Shown here piece after piece: positions 9,936 through 22,770 of a stretch of DNA of 64,000 nt (its first letter is position 1; every line of letters begins with the position of its first letter). The notes beneath the pieces are model-generated. The model was not told where the DNA came from. It was given only the letters and a program-made list of their open reading frames with translations, and made no database searches. The DNA is from Paraescarpia echinospica (taxonomy: Eukaryota > Annelida > Polychaeta > Sabellida > Siboglinidae): positions 30,007,660 through 30,071,659 of the forward strand of contig CM034543.1 of the NCBI GenBank assembly GCA_020002185.1, in the 5' to 3' direction. Made by a program: the position numbers and the translations under genes.

Positions 9936-12376
9936 ACTCGTGATAGATTGCATCATTTATTCAAGCATTGACAATACCACCCAAAACAAATATGTAACTG
10001 TTATAATGTAAATGATAATTATGTATATAAATTATATATGTATATAAAACTATATATAGATACTACGATATGTTTGAATACACCTACTTTTGTGTCTACA
10101 AAATAACGTAACACTTGTAAATATAATGTGTGAGTACACCTGTATTGTTGAAATAAGTTTGATCTTGAAACAGTGCATATACGCTAAACCTCAGATATAA
10201 CAATATATACACACATGCCGACCTAGCAGTCATGGTTATGGAGAAATAAATTGTGTCTGTTTCTATTTTCTAGGTAGTCATAAATGGAAAATACTGTTGA
10301 CTATGACAATTACGGGCTGATATAAAACAGTATTGTAAATATTTGGCACATCCTATTTTCCAGGTGCCAATAATCCAATTTCTTTTCTCACCAAACCGAC
10401 TTATCAACAGAAGACATAACATTTATCTTGACCTTGTAGTTGTTTTACAAAATGTAACAACTGAATCAGTATAAAGAAGATTGCTAACATACTGCTTTTA
10501 CCAGTAGATCTTAGTATACCAGGTCATTGATTTTTATATAGTCTCCAAAGCGATTTATCTGCATCTTAGAAATCCTTTATACACTGTATAATTTATTTTG
10601 AAAAATAAATACCGCTGTTAACAATTTATGCAAACAATGGCTATTAATGAAAAGTATTATAATAATTGCATATGTCATAGGAAAACAAGAAACCTGTCGG
10701 TATAATGAGGTGTTCGTACACGAATTAGTATTTAAAGTATTTGATGTATAATTGATGTAATGTGAATTTATGGTGGTCTTCCTGGTGTTCATAGTATGTC
10801 CGGGTTTCAATGTATCCTTGAGACATTGCAAAGAGAAGAAATGTGCCACATCCACGCAGAGCACTGCAGAACATGATGTTAATACAATCAAATGTTGATG
10901 TTACTGCAGCACCAATACATGGAGCAACACAGGCTATACATGATTCGTAGATTGTTTAACCACTTTAGATTTTTCTTTTCTTCAGCTACATTGTCTTCTT
11001 GGTGCTGCACCATGTCCAGTTGTATCTTTTTTATCTTTTAATTTCAAGATGCAGCAGTCATTCCAGTCCATCAATTTTCTTTCTGAAAACACATATGTAG
11101 CACATTATAAATATGTTGTTTCATTTTTAAATACAACCGTATTATACACACCATATTTACTGTGCTACTGGTGATACCTAAAACATATAGAATAAATACC
11201 ATAACCACATATTGTAACTTACCTTTCATTCCCACTGGTCTTCAGCCTTTGGGTGTGGTGTCATGGTTATTTGGTAGATGATGCTGGATGTGAGCTGTAA
11301 GTACAGAAAATGTCATTGTACTTGTTTTGTAGCAATAGTGTATATTGCATTGATTTGTTATGTCATTATTCACTGTGTACATGAAGTACTGTTCTTTGAT
11401 AATCTTTATTCCTCACTACCTTAGCCCTATACATAGACACATCATCTAACATAGTCCATATTCAGGGGCGGATCCAGAGTGGGTAGTCAATGGGGGCACA
11501 AATGTGAACAATAGTAGTGGGAGTGCATGTATAAATGTCAACAAGTTTTATCCTATGATGCTTTGTGCTTAAATACGCATTGGCACAAAATAATAAATCC
11601 ACAAAAAGCTTATACATTTACCGAAAAATCTCCACTTTAATTTCAATAGTATTTAGGCTTAATTTGCCAATGTAGCACGTAATTAGTTAACAAATACACG
11701 CCCTAGTACTAGTACTAGGGGCCTGCTAAATGAATATTTAACACAACTGCACAGCCACAAGTCACTACTACGTTAAACCATCTACTCACTACATTACATG
11801 TTATAACAAACCACAAATCCTGATCTAGAACTAGAAGACATGCCTCCTAGGTCACGCCCCTTGTTTCCGGTTGCGTCTTACGAAGTTACAAGTTTGACGT
11901 TTGAGTTTGATTGACTTAGTCAAGTTAGTGACAGACTAGCGTCATGCCATGGTCATGGAATGTGCGCTAGTAGAGCGATAGAAACACCGAGTGATCAAAC
12001 TAAGTCTCACCTTCACCGGCGCGTCGTCTGAATAGTAATCGACATCATACACATAGGCAAGTGGTGTCTTCTAACTGTACTATGTAACAGTGTAGTGAGG
12101 ATACGTAGACGAAGCGTCAAATTCCTAATTTTGTAATGTAAACATTGACTGGCTTGGCTTGGCCTTGGCGTTAATTCTTCCCTTGCTGCGTTTTGTGTCT
12201 GTCATTTCCGTTCAAATGCTTCGCTGGCGTTAAGCCCATGAATTATTACCTATGCATCAACATATCTCAATGGCAATACTACATTATGTTTTGCATATTA
12301 GCTATATTGAATAGTCACCAGGTTCCCTTGAACAGTTGTGTACGTTATTCTTTTTCATGCACAGCATCATGTCGAT
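9936..12376. other. AT-rich stretch without a recognised gene
   Basis: About 2.4 kb. I see no supported coding region; the open frames are short and unlike known families. At 11,464 a single CAGGGGCGGATCCAGA terminus occurs, matching the ends of the element at 46,648-46,998, but no second end is nearby. A CTAGTACTAGTACTAG palindrome is at about 11,703. Confidence 0.5.
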
Positions 12377-14085
12377 TAGCGGTTCGCAAACCGGGGTACA
12401 CGAGAGGTTTTCCAGGGGGTACGCGAAGGGTTGGCTGAAAGTAAGGTTTTCGCCATGTTGTGTGCTACTTGTGTTCGCACTTTGCACCAAAGATGGAGAC
12501 CTCAATGGAGAGGTCTTGTTCTATCGGACCGTTCTATCATTCCTTGGAAATAACTAAGAAGGACAAAGGCGTCTTCTGATAGGCTTCCAAATGTTTTGAG
12601 GCCGAGGGATTATCGTGGAACAATGTACACACGTGTGCGTGTTATTTTTTTACTGCGCAGAGTGAGTTAAAAGTGGTCAATTAGTGTACATGCTATACAA
12701 AAACAAACAGAACTATTCAAACAACGAGTCCAAACCATGTTGATATAAATCAACAATGGCAATTTCAGTATTTTTATGGTTATTAACATTGTTTTGACAA
12801 TTTTCTTGGCACAATTTTCGCTTTCAACATAGTACTTTCTTTATTTAGAGACATCAGTGAACCACATCTACAATGTTTAAATCACTGGACACATAAACAG
12901 TTCCATTTACCACTGAAGTCAATTTACAATCTCATACAGGCCATGCTTAGCAGTTTTTCCAGAGTAAATGAGGGAGGTAGTATGTTTCACCATTCAAAAA
13001 TACTCAATTGCATGGTCCATCGATATGCTCTCGCACCAGAGGTAGTTCCGCCAGAATAAAGAGCATGTATTGATTATGTTGTCAAGATGGTAAATGCCAT
13101 CAAATCCAGCGCTCTCAATACTCGACTCTGCTTTTGCCAAGAGTTTCATGCGGACCAAGAGACACAGCGCTTCCACACCGAGGTCTATTGATTCTTTTGG
13201 AGAATATGGAGCTAAAGAGAAGGCGCTAAACGATGAGATCGCCGAATTGTTCCACCACGTACGTCTATAAGGAAAAACATCGAAAATTCGTTGACAAACT
13301 ATAGGGAAAAGCCTGAGTATTGAAGCTGGCTTACATAAAATTAGAATACTCGACGTGAAGCTGGAGGTGTGGGAGGGCAACGTCAACTACGGGAACGTCA
13401 ACATGTCTGATCATCTCAACGCAGCGTTTGATGGTGAAGAAACTGTGAAAGGAAACACGGGACAAATTATGCAGACGCATGTACCTGTCGTCAATGACAA
13501 ACGAAATTCCAAATTAACTTCCCGTGCGAAAGATAGAAATTTGCTCTGAGATTCGTCCAGCGTGGAGGTACAGTATCTTAAGCAGACGGCATGCAAGTTA
13601 GCAGGACTTTTTTGAGTTCGTGAATGACTACACCGTTTCCTGGTCAAGTTCTCGTCTAAGATGGGTGTCGTATCCTACGCTGTACGATGTCCCCGTGAGG
13701 GCATTGCTGATTTTCCGTCCACCTATTTATATGAACACGGATTATCGTCGTTATTCTGCACGAAGACCAAACTTCGAGTCCGACTCTGTGTCACGGATGT
13801 TATCCAAATCTGCCTGTCCAAAACTGCTTCCCGAATTGAGGCAGAAGCGCTGAGTCCGTATTGTTTGAAAATGCTAGCTCACCCATCTAGTTTTTCTCAT
13901 TTTGTATTATAAATTAGGCGTATATTTTTGTATGTCTCATCAATACGATTAAGTGTTTTCGTTGAATTGATTATAGAATATTCTTTTTATAAAGTCTATG
14001 CATTTTATGTTAAACTGACGGGGGTATCCCGATAATCGTCTGAAACACCAGGGGGTACGCGGAGAGAAAAAGATTCGGAACAGTT
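12377..14085 (+). mobile_element. hAT-family DNA transposon, decayed, with 8-bp target duplication
   Basis: The left end (AGCGGTTCGCAAACC, followed by repeated GGGGTACACGAGA / GGGGGTACGCG motifs) and the right end (reverse complement CAACTGTTCCGAATC) resemble hAT termini of the form CAGTGGTTCCCAAACC. Flanking octamers ATGTCGAT (12,369-12,376) and ATGTAGGT (14,086-14,093) match at 6 of 8 positions, as expected for an aged 8-bp hAT duplication. The interior is a transposase pseudogene. The large segmental duplication begins inside this element, so the second copy lacks the left end. Confidence 0.75.
12994..13912 (+). pseudogene. hAT transposase relic (ZBED5/SCAND3-like), copy 1
   Basis: Plus-strand fragments in shifting frames match hAT transposases of the group domesticated in vertebrates as ZBED5/FAM200/SCAND3. 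They include CMVHRYALAPEVVP and NAIKSSALNTRLCF (about 13,010-13,130), FHTEV (about 13,180), a KLEVWEGNVNYGNV segment (13,355 on) and a C-terminal dimerisation region FPSTYLYEHGLSSLF plus ICLSKTASRIEAEA (13,710-13,850). Many stops and frameshifts interrupt it. The N-terminal BED finger is not identifiable. The 130-residue open frame on the opposite strand is a shadow. Confidence 0.75.
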
Positions 14086-14765
14086 GATGTAGGTGGTCGT
14101 GGTGATGTTTTTTGATGCAAACTCAGCACGATTTGTCGACGCCGCAATAGTACGGTGTTATTTACATGTTGATTATGATCAGCTTCATGTACAATGGAAC
14201 CCCACAATTAAAGCCACTCGTGGGACTGGACAAACGTGACCTGAATATCAAAGTGACCGAATTAGTCGGACCAATTTCAAATACTTTACTGTTACAAAAA
14301 TAAATTGAGTCTGTCCCAGTATGATCTTAACTGGAGGTAACTGTATTACCGTCACGACCGTAAAGCATGTTCAACTGTATTTCAAACGTAAAGGCCGACT
14401 ACTCAGTTAATGGTAGTCATATCTTGCTCGACTTACCTGTCCTTTCCGTTGTTGTGGCGACTGTGACACACTCGACTGCGCTGGCGTATTGACTGTCGTT
14501 CATATATAAAATTACATATTATTTGGTTATGAATTTAATTAAAACTATTTTAGTAAATGTTAACATAATTAACATTAAAGACTAAGACAAACTATTAACC
14601 TAATTCAAAACGTGGTGTCCTGCTATTCAAATAATTCTTTAACCCTCTCCGTCGCCCTGTTCAAGGCCTCCTTTGGTCGCGCTTTTTGTACATGTTCTGC
14701 ACAGTTTGTTGCGACACCTAGCGACCTTTGGTGACGCCATGTAAATAAAGGCCGCTGGCATTTAC

Positions 14766-15180
14766 CGAATTTAATATTTGTTATACAACCGCATAGATAA
14801 TAATCTGATCTACAAATTTTCGCTGGATGTGCATAGGAAGGTTGTTTACTTTTTGAGTTATTGCCGCTTGAACATTGCGAATGCTTAAACTTGCAATGGG
14901 ATTTAATATGTTTTATATTACATTAAAGGTAGTATTGATAAATATCCCGCTGGACGTACCCAGGATTTATCTTTTAGGTTTTAAGTATCCCGAATCGGGT
15001 TTGAATATCCCGACATTCCTGCAGCATATACGCGACGGCGGATATAATGCAAGGTTGAGTACTCGAGATATTCAAACGGCAATAACTCAAAAGGTAAACA
15101 TACAGTTCCTGTGTGCATCGAGCGACAAATTAGTAGTTAAGATTATTATGTTTACGGTGATATAAAACATATTAAATTCG
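14766..15180. mobile_element. Foldback MITE, 415 bp, with TIRs of about 125 bp (copy 1)
   Basis: The left end CGAATTTAATATTTGTTATA and the reverse complement of the right end (CGAATTTAATATGTTTTATA) align for about 125 bp through TAATAATCT, TTCGCTGGATG and TTTTGAGTTATTGCCG. The loop contains ATCCCG repeats. No coding capacity and no clear target duplication. Superfamily unknown. Confidence 0.7.
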
Positions 15181-15532
15181 TGATTGCAGTTTCATTTACA
15201 TCCTGGAACAACAAGTCACACAGCTGCATAACACGGTAAAAGCGCGGTCAGCGGTTTTTGCTCACACTGCTTCACCAACATATCTCCAGCTGACTGTTTT
15301 GTGAAGCGAAAAATGACCACATTTTTAGCATGGTTAGTGACATGAGTTCAAACGTAACACACTTCATATTTGGCAAATACTTGACAAGAACATAAAGTTT
15401 ACGTATGCGAAGTTTCAAAGAAATTGAATAATTAAAATATCATTATTATGACATGTTTTCTCAGTAGTTTTTTTTCTTTCATCAGGTTTCACTGAATGTT
15501 ATAATTGTGATTAATCAATCAATCAGTCAATC

Positions 15533-15535
<3 letters not shown>

Positions 15536-15574
<39 letters not shown>

Positions 15575-15603
15575 TATATAAATGAATATATATATATATA
15601 TTT
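15536..15603. repeat. (TA)n microsatellite, copy 1
   Basis: Alternating TA run with short interruptions, also present in copy 2 at about 29,406-29,470. Confidence 0.95.
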
Positions 15604-15684
15604 ATATGCATACAAACACAAAACAATGTAACAAAATGTACTTTTATGATGTATGAAACTGTAGCAAATTTGTTGTGGCCATAT

Positions 15685-15925
15685 GTCTTGTGACTAAATG
15701 TTGTGTGCAGAAATGTTATTTAACCAAATGTCACGTGAACACTTTTTGTGTGAACATACGTTTATGTCATGTGACCAAATGTTACGGGATCACATTTTTG
15801 GTGACCAAGCTTTTATGTCATGTGACCAAATGTCGTGCGATCACATTTTATGTGACCCAAATTTTAAGTTGTATGGCTGAATGTTGTGTGATCAAAAATG
15901 TGTGTAACCCAAATGTCTTGCACCC
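15685..15925 (+). repeat. Degenerate tandem repeat of TCATGTGACCAAATGT
   Basis: Roughly 20-30-bp units, each containing a variant of TGTGACCAAATGT (for example CACGTGAAC, TCATGTGACC, GGTGACC). Two exact TATGTCATGTGACCAAATGT strings occur. The 108-residue open frame across it reflects the repeat. Also in copy 2 at 29,555-29,795. Confidence 0.65.
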
Positions 15926-16232
15926 AGCTGGGGAAAACATAATTATTGTCGCCCCCCACAACACTTACTATAGAAACACACCCTCGAGACCACCAATCTA
16001 AGCACTTAGATTAGTCGCAGCAAACAACAAACAGTTTCTCACTATCAGATTTTAGACAACTTGCACTGCCTTGCACGTCCACGTTAGTTAAGCTACAAGT
16101 GTAATTCACACCATCCAATCGGTCGGAACCTGCTCATGAATGAAGACAGATAACAGTAATTGTACCAGCATGACGCCTGTTTATTTGAAACGTTTGTAGA
16201 GCGCTATATATAAATATGAACCAATGTTAAAC

Positions 16233-16237
16233 AGAGA

Positions 16238-16328
<91 letters not shown>
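16233..16328. repeat. (GA)n microsatellite, copy 1
   Basis: About 95 bp of near-perfect GA. The copy-2 counterpart is about 20 bp longer and has a different 3' junction. Confidence 0.98.
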
Positions 16329-16330
<2 letters not shown>

Positions 16331-17218
16331 CCTGCAGAGAAGAGAAATACCCGTTAATTGGTGCAAGGTTGGGAGAGGACGTAGATAGAGTTACGGCAAA
16401 CACGGGCGATTAGGAACACCCCGTGGTGCTGTGCTCAAAGTGAGTGAACTGCTTCGACGCGAATAGAGTTGTTATAAGCTGTGACTCACATGAATGTGGT
16501 TTTCTAAAATCACGTTGGATGGGAGTTAAAAAGTAATACTCATCAAGATGTTTTCGGGGATGTGAGCAGATAATATGCTTGAGTAGCGTATACGCTACAC
16601 ATGTAAAATAGGAGCAAGCTCCGCTGTTAGTTCCTTCCGTACACGACAGCGATTATTATCTGATATAAATGCGGGTATATTCGGTAGCAATACAGACAAA
16701 TGTGCGGGTGTTAAATTTGTGTAAAAATTATGCATTTGGACGTGTTACACAGTTGGGGATTGGCTATCACAACCAGTGACATGGAAATTCTGCGACGTAA
16801 ATGTATGAGTAAATCTATATTACACCAAATATTGTTCAAACTGGATGTTAGAATATATAGGTTCAACATATAAGAAGGGGTTAATATATTATAATTACAT
16901 GTTGACCTCCCGCGTCATAGTAAATCAAACGGTGGATATATTTATTGTGGAGTCAATTTACTATACTACACCGTAGTTGGAACCTTTGCACAGGTATATT
17001 ATGATGATATAGATTAGTTGCGATGTTTTTTTCTCTTGCTAGCTGCAAGGCGATACATATTGTCTGCGATTTCTTTCTTTCTCTGTATCCCCAGCTACTG
17101 ACGCAACATTTGCTTTTCTATAATTATGTTATGGTATAGCTTGCGTCCTGCAATTTTTTTTGTTTTTTTTTTTTTTTGTTTTTGTAGTTTATGGTCTCGT
17201 TGCTTTCCTTATAATGGA

Positions 17219-17371
17219 AACTAACTGTAATGTGTGTCTTTTCTCCAATTAATTAATACTTATTTCCACAAATGTATTGAATAATGCAATTTGTAAACTA
17301 ATTGTAATGTGTGTCTTTTCTCCAATTAATTAATACTTATTTCCACAAATGTATTGAATAATGCAATTTGC
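17219..17371 (+). repeat. Tandem duplication of a 76-bp AT-rich unit, copy 1
   Basis: Two copies of a unit with GTAATGTGTGTCTTTTCTCC and CAAATGTATTGAATAATGC. The same doublet is present in copy 2 at about 31,128-31,279, so it predates the large duplication. Confidence 0.85.
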
Positions 17372-17884
17372 TTCTCCGTATGACATGAATTATGCATAAT
17401 TATTTACATACTTTGTATCCTTATACTACTGGCTTCCACGCATTGTTTACTTTTCACACTTACCTGCGTGTTAACATAATTTATAATACGATACAATTAC
17501 TTGCAGTGGATTCCATTTAAATTCAATTAATTAGTTATCGCACACATAATGCAAATTCCAACTAGCTGGTCGCATTGTTTGTTTTTCGTCTTGCTAATTG
17601 TATTCTGATTACTATTGTCATTATGTCATACCAACGGGAAGACCGGTCCGGATACGTTCGGTCACGACATATATCGTACATAATGTATTTTCTATACATT
17701 TCTTTTTTGTTTATTATTACTGTTGCACAGACATGTATTTCTTGCATGATGACAGATATGATGACATGCTACACAGCATTGAGTAAACTAACTTCGTATG
17801 ACTATGGTAAAACAAGGTTTTTGGTTTACAGTGGACAGTCGGTTGTTACGCTATATGCTTCAAACTTAATTACTCATTTAAAGA

Positions 17885-19779
17885 ATGCTAGCTAACGAAT
17901 CATTCCCCTGGTGTCAAGGAGGTACTAATGTGAATTCTCTATTTAATGTACTGCAACTAAATGAGGCTGCTGATGAAGATTTTCAACCAATACGTCATTC
18001 GACATATTATGATCTTGACAATTTTAAACTACTAGCAGAAACAAATATCGAACGGTTTAGTATACTTAGCTCAAACATAGAATCTATTAATGCAAAATTT
18101 AGCGAAATTGAAGCCTTCTTAGAGGAACTTAACCAGATGAAATTTAAATTTAGTGTAATATGCTTTCAGGAATGCTGGCTCTCGGATAATGATGATCTAT
18201 CACACCTACAAATCGAAGGATATCATTGCATTACACAAGACAAAACATGTAGCACTAAAGGCGGGCTACTCATTTACTTAAGCAACAAATACAATTTCAA
18301 AGTTATTTTGTCCCTAAATCAGTTTCAACATTGGGAAGGACAATTTATTAACAAGTGGAGGTGGGCTCTTAAAAGACATTATCATTGGAAATATTTACCG
18401 ACCTCCAAGAGACCTCAGTGAAAATTATAAACAGTTTTTTAGCGAATTCACACCAATTATCTCATCCTTTGACAAATCAAAATCCGACATCATTATTGCC
18501 GGTGATTTCAATATGAACCTTCTTAAAATTAACGAAAGAGAGGTTTTTGGTGATTTTTTTGATTTTGATATCTTATAGCTTTTATCCCCATATTACACTC
18601 CCTACAAGATTTACAAATAATAATGGAACACTAATAGATAACTTGTTTTGTAAATTAACCGATCCTGCAATAACACCAAAATCAGGTATTTTAACGAAAC
18701 AATTATCGGACCATCAACCATATTTTACCTTTCTAAACAAAGTTCCCCACAAAGAACCACCACCTAAATATATTAAAATTAGCATACAAAATCAAGAAGC
18801 AATTTCCAAATTCATAAATGAAATCACCTCATCAGATGTTTATAATAAACTTGATCAGTCACCTTTTGCTAATCCAAACATAAACTATAAAATTTTACAT
18901 GAATTAATCAAATTCGCAAAAAACAAGCATATGCCATATAAAACAGTTAAGTTCAAAAAATACAAGCACAAAAAATCAACATGGATTACATTTGGCCTGC
19001 TCAAATCAATACGATACAGAGACAAATTATATAAGAAACTCAAAATGACTCTGCCTGATTCACCTGAAAATTTAGCAATTCGGACTAACCTGATAACGTA
19101 TAATAGCATACTTAAAAAAGTATACGAACAGCCAAACAACTGCATTATGAATCTTCTTTTAATAAATACAAAAATAATATTAAAAAAACTTGGGAAACTA
19201 TAAGCGATAATCTGTCCAGAACACGAGAAAAGAAAACTTTCCCTAAATCGTTTATATATAATGACGAAATTATAACAAACAAAATGATTATTGCAAACAC
19301 GTTTAATACATTCTTTGCCACTATTGGCTCAAATTTGACTAAACAAATCGGCAATCCTACTAATAGAAATTACAGATATTATCTGAATGAGCAGTACAGT
19401 AATTCATTTAATTTTGAAAGTATTGACGAAGAAACTATATCTAAAACAATAGCTAATATGCAACCAAAAACAAGTTGTGGGTATGACGGTATTTCGTCAC
19501 GATTACTAAAATTAGCTAAACCAGCGGTGATAAAATCATTAACATTAATTACAAATCAAATATTAGCTACAGGTATCTTCCCTGATAAACTTAAAATCGC
19601 TAAAGTAATTCCAATCTTTAAAAAAGGTGACAATACCCAATTCAGCAATTACAGACCAATATCATTATTACCAGCTATATCAAAAGTAGTTGAAAAGATA
19701 ATTTACAACCAACTAGATTCCTTTTTCAAAAGGCAAAATCTCTTGTTCGAAAACCAATATGGATTTAGAACGGAACATA
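17885..19779 (+). pseudogene. Jockey-group LINE ORF2 (endonuclease and start of RT), copy 1, truncated by gap
   Basis: An apurinic-type endonuclease domain (SILSSNIESINAKF, then CFQECWLS with the catalytic Glu, later GNIYRPP and IIIAGDFNMNLL) leads into reverse transcriptase (SCGYDGIS, AKVIPIFKKGD, NYRPISLLPAISK, FENQYGFR). The reading frame shifts near 18,345, 18,560 and 19,137. The same shifts occur in copy 2, so the LINE was already dead before duplication. The N gap removes the catalytic part of RT. The endonuclease would nick target DNA and RT would copy the RNA at the nick; this copy cannot. Confidence 0.85.
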
Positions 19780-20779
19780 NNNNNNNNNNNNNNNNNNNNN
19801 NNNNNNNNNNNNNNNNNNNNNNNNNNNNNNNNNNNNNNNNNNNNNNNNNNNNNNNNNNNNNNNNNNNNNNNNNNNNNNNNNNNNNNNNNNNNNNNNNNNN
19901 NNNNNNNNNNNNNNNNNNNNNNNNNNNNNNNNNNNNNNNNNNNNNNNNNNNNNNNNNNNNNNNNNNNNNNNNNNNNNNNNNNNNNNNNNNNNNNNNNNNN
20001 NNNNNNNNNNNNNNNNNNNNNNNNNNNNNNNNNNNNNNNNNNNNNNNNNNNNNNNNNNNNNNNNNNNNNNNNNNNNNNNNNNNNNNNNNNNNNNNNNNNN
20101 NNNNNNNNNNNNNNNNNNNNNNNNNNNNNNNNNNNNNNNNNNNNNNNNNNNNNNNNNNNNNNNNNNNNNNNNNNNNNNNNNNNNNNNNNNNNNNNNNNNN
20201 NNNNNNNNNNNNNNNNNNNNNNNNNNNNNNNNNNNNNNNNNNNNNNNNNNNNNNNNNNNNNNNNNNNNNNNNNNNNNNNNNNNNNNNNNNNNNNNNNNNN
20301 NNNNNNNNNNNNNNNNNNNNNNNNNNNNNNNNNNNNNNNNNNNNNNNNNNNNNNNNNNNNNNNNNNNNNNNNNNNNNNNNNNNNNNNNNNNNNNNNNNNN
20401 NNNNNNNNNNNNNNNNNNNNNNNNNNNNNNNNNNNNNNNNNNNNNNNNNNNNNNNNNNNNNNNNNNNNNNNNNNNNNNNNNNNNNNNNNNNNNNNNNNNN
20501 NNNNNNNNNNNNNNNNNNNNNNNNNNNNNNNNNNNNNNNNNNNNNNNNNNNNNNNNNNNNNNNNNNNNNNNNNNNNNNNNNNNNNNNNNNNNNNNNNNNN
20601 NNNNNNNNNNNNNNNNNNNNNNNNNNNNNNNNNNNNNNNNNNNNNNNNNNNNNNNNNNNNNNNNNNNNNNNNNNNNNNNNNNNNNNNNNNNNNNNNNNNN
20701 NNNNNNNNNNNNNNNNNNNNNNNNNNNNNNNNNNNNNNNNNNNNNNNNNNNNNNNNNNNNNNNNNNNNNNNNNNNNNNN
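19780..20779. other. Assembly gap, exactly 1,000 N
   Basis: A round-number placeholder, so its true length is unknown. It interrupts the copy-1 LINE, and the sequence after it is unrelated to the LINE 3' part seen in copy 2. Frames crossing it are meaningless. Confidence 1.
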
Positions 20780-20972
20780 ATGCTAATTACTATGACCATG
20801 CATACTGCTGATACCGTACATACTTATGTGATAATGTAATTTCTCCGTATTTACAATGAATAAATAATGTAAACCAATACTCATTCAATATTTTTACTGT
20901 TGAGGTGTATACTCTTGGTTTCTATGGGAACTTCCATAGACAACAACAACATGTCTTACGACATATCATTTT
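20780..20972. repeat. 193-bp direct repeat, copy A (LTR-like ends)
   Basis: Begins aTGCTAATTACTATGACC and ends GACATATCAt, giving TG...CA termini. It contains AATGAATAAATAATG and matches 22,811-23,003 with a handful of differences. Both copies diverge at the right end just after CATATCAT. The left flank is the gap, so target duplications cannot be tested. Confidence 0.7.
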
Positions 20973-21750
20973 TAGTTATGTGATTCGAATAGCTGAGGCA
21001 CAGTTTATCAAACCGTAGATACGCTACAGTGTAACTGCCTGTCAATCGCAGCGATTTACGATGCTGTACAATATAGCATGCGGCACGAAGTCGTGTAATT
21101 CCATGGTGCGCGTAAAATAATTTAATAAGAAGAAGAAGAAGAAGAAACAGATTGTGCAATTGAAGAAAAGAAATCAGCAACACAAATCACAGCAATACTA
21201 TTGTCATGAATACACGCATTTGAATGCAACAATGAATGTTAGTTATATAAATCACTAACATTATTTACTCACAAAAATCTCTTGACCCTTAGACGTTGCA
21301 AGTGCATATATACAATCCACTGTTGTTGCTATATAGTTCCATAGCTTAACACCTCGACGTATAATGGTTTTATATAATACGTTGGTTTTAGAAATCGGTA
21401 CATGCAATAGATCCACATGGCGTGTCCTATAATTATTGGTTAACGATTTGCAGTTAAATACCGGAAGGACAATTGGTTTCTCATTCTACCATGTGCAACG
21501 GCCAACACATTTTCTTTAGACGACCAATTAGTAATTAAACAGGCTGAAACGATCACAAACAATTGCTAAGAAAGCGCATGTTAAATGTATGATTATTTAA
21601 AAAATATTTTAAAAATCGTTTTGTCAACGCGGATTTGAAATACCGCATGAAAATGTCTGTATTGTTATCTGTGTCATGTGTACGAGTTAAAGTTCGCCAC
21701 TTATGACATGTATTGCGTTTCAGCAGTGACACGTGGTGCAAGTCCCTGGA

Positions 21751-21880
21751 AGACTAGCTCAGTGGTTACGCCGCTACAGCCTCAATCACGGGGTTTCCTG
21801 CACATCCACTTCATGTGTCTGATGTCTTCCTTGTCGTCTTCGACTTTGTAGTCTACAGTAGATATAGCGTTTTACACAAG
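21751..21880 (+). repeat. tRNA-derived SINE fragment
   Basis: GGAAGACTAGCTCAGTGGTTA contains a perfect Pol III A-box (TAGCTCAGTGG) in a tRNA-like context, followed by CGCCGCTACAGCCTCAAT as a degenerate anticodon arm. The B-box position has only GGGGTTTCCTGC. A non-tRNA body (CTGATGTCTTCCTTGTCG) follows. It is more likely a SINE head than a working tRNA. Confidence 0.5.
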
Positions 21881-22695
21881 CTAGTAAAATTTTATAACAT
21901 ACATTGTATAACAGTACAAATGTTTCAATCAAACTTAGGGAAGACAACAACTATATTATCAATATCAATGTTTGTGTTTAAAAACATTCCTTAAATCGAT
22001 GCTGTCTGTAGAACAATAGCCTTGTCTAAAACTAAACAGAGGTTGTTTGCCAAAAAATTATTATAGTATCCTATGCTTAATAAGGTGAGCTAATTTTCTA
22101 CTTTACAATTCATTTGTAAATATAATTTTCTCACCGTATACTAATTGTTCATAATGTACTCTCACTCCTATTTTGCATGTTTTAATAACATAGACTATAT
22201 TCACTTTATTTTACATACTGTAATGATGTACATACATCGGTTTGCTTAATGGAACTGTTGTGATTCTGAAAAAGGTTCCTATCGCTCCGCTAGGATCTTT
22301 GGGATGAATGCAATTATTAAATACGTACGTCAAATATGCACAATAAACTTGAAATGCCTTATACGTATGTGTGCAAATTACATAGCATTAATGTACATTA
22401 ATTTAAATGCTACGTTACCATAAATCTCTGGCAAGAAATACAGCAGGTCTGGTTTTCCTCGGATGACCGTATCGCTTGTGCGTCTTCGTTTTTGATAAGT
22501 GCCAACTATACTCTGTGTTAATGATTTCTCATAAAACGTGCGGTGCAAACAAATTTAACGAATATGCACAAATAAGCACGGTGTTTCGTCGATTGAAATG
22601 ATTCCTTGAGACTCGTAGTATTTCATCGTTCAGTTTTCTAAGAAAGATACTTCTGATATACAACATGTTTTCACTGTAATTGTAATTTCACTGTA

Positions 22696-22697
<2 letters not shown>

Positions 22698-22726
<29 letters not shown>

Positions 22727-22733
22727 CGTGGTA

Positions 22734-22768
<35 letters not shown>
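22698..22768. repeat. (TA)n microsatellite
   Basis: Two TA runs separated by a CGTGGTATATATG spacer. Confidence 0.95.

Positions 22769-22770
<2 letters not shown>

Larger units (their letters stand above)
12473..19779 (+). repeat. 7.3-kb direct duplication, copy 1 (ends at the gap)
   Basis: Matches 26,352-33,695 in the same orientation. The offset is 13,876 at the hAT end, 13,870 after the MITE and 13,916 in the LINE. Differences are about 1 per cent in the first 3-4 kb plus length changes in GA and T runs, but only a few in the last 2.4 kb. It starts within the hAT element and is cut off by the N gap. Confidence 0.95.

Noticed and set aside
12994..13386. 130-residue minus-strand ORF present in both duplicate copies
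   Set aside because: Opposite strand of the hAT transposase relic; its preservation reflects recent duplication, not selection.
16181..16366. Ser/Leu-repeat ORF
   Set aside because: Translation of the GA microsatellite.
17575..17895. 106-residue ORF upstream of the LINE endonuclease, possible ORF1
   Set aside because: No recognisable ORF1 features (zinc knuckle, esterase, coiled coil); overlapping frames equally open.
19284..20811. Long ORFs spanning the gap
   Set aside because: Composed mostly of N; only the part before 19,780 is real LINE sequence.
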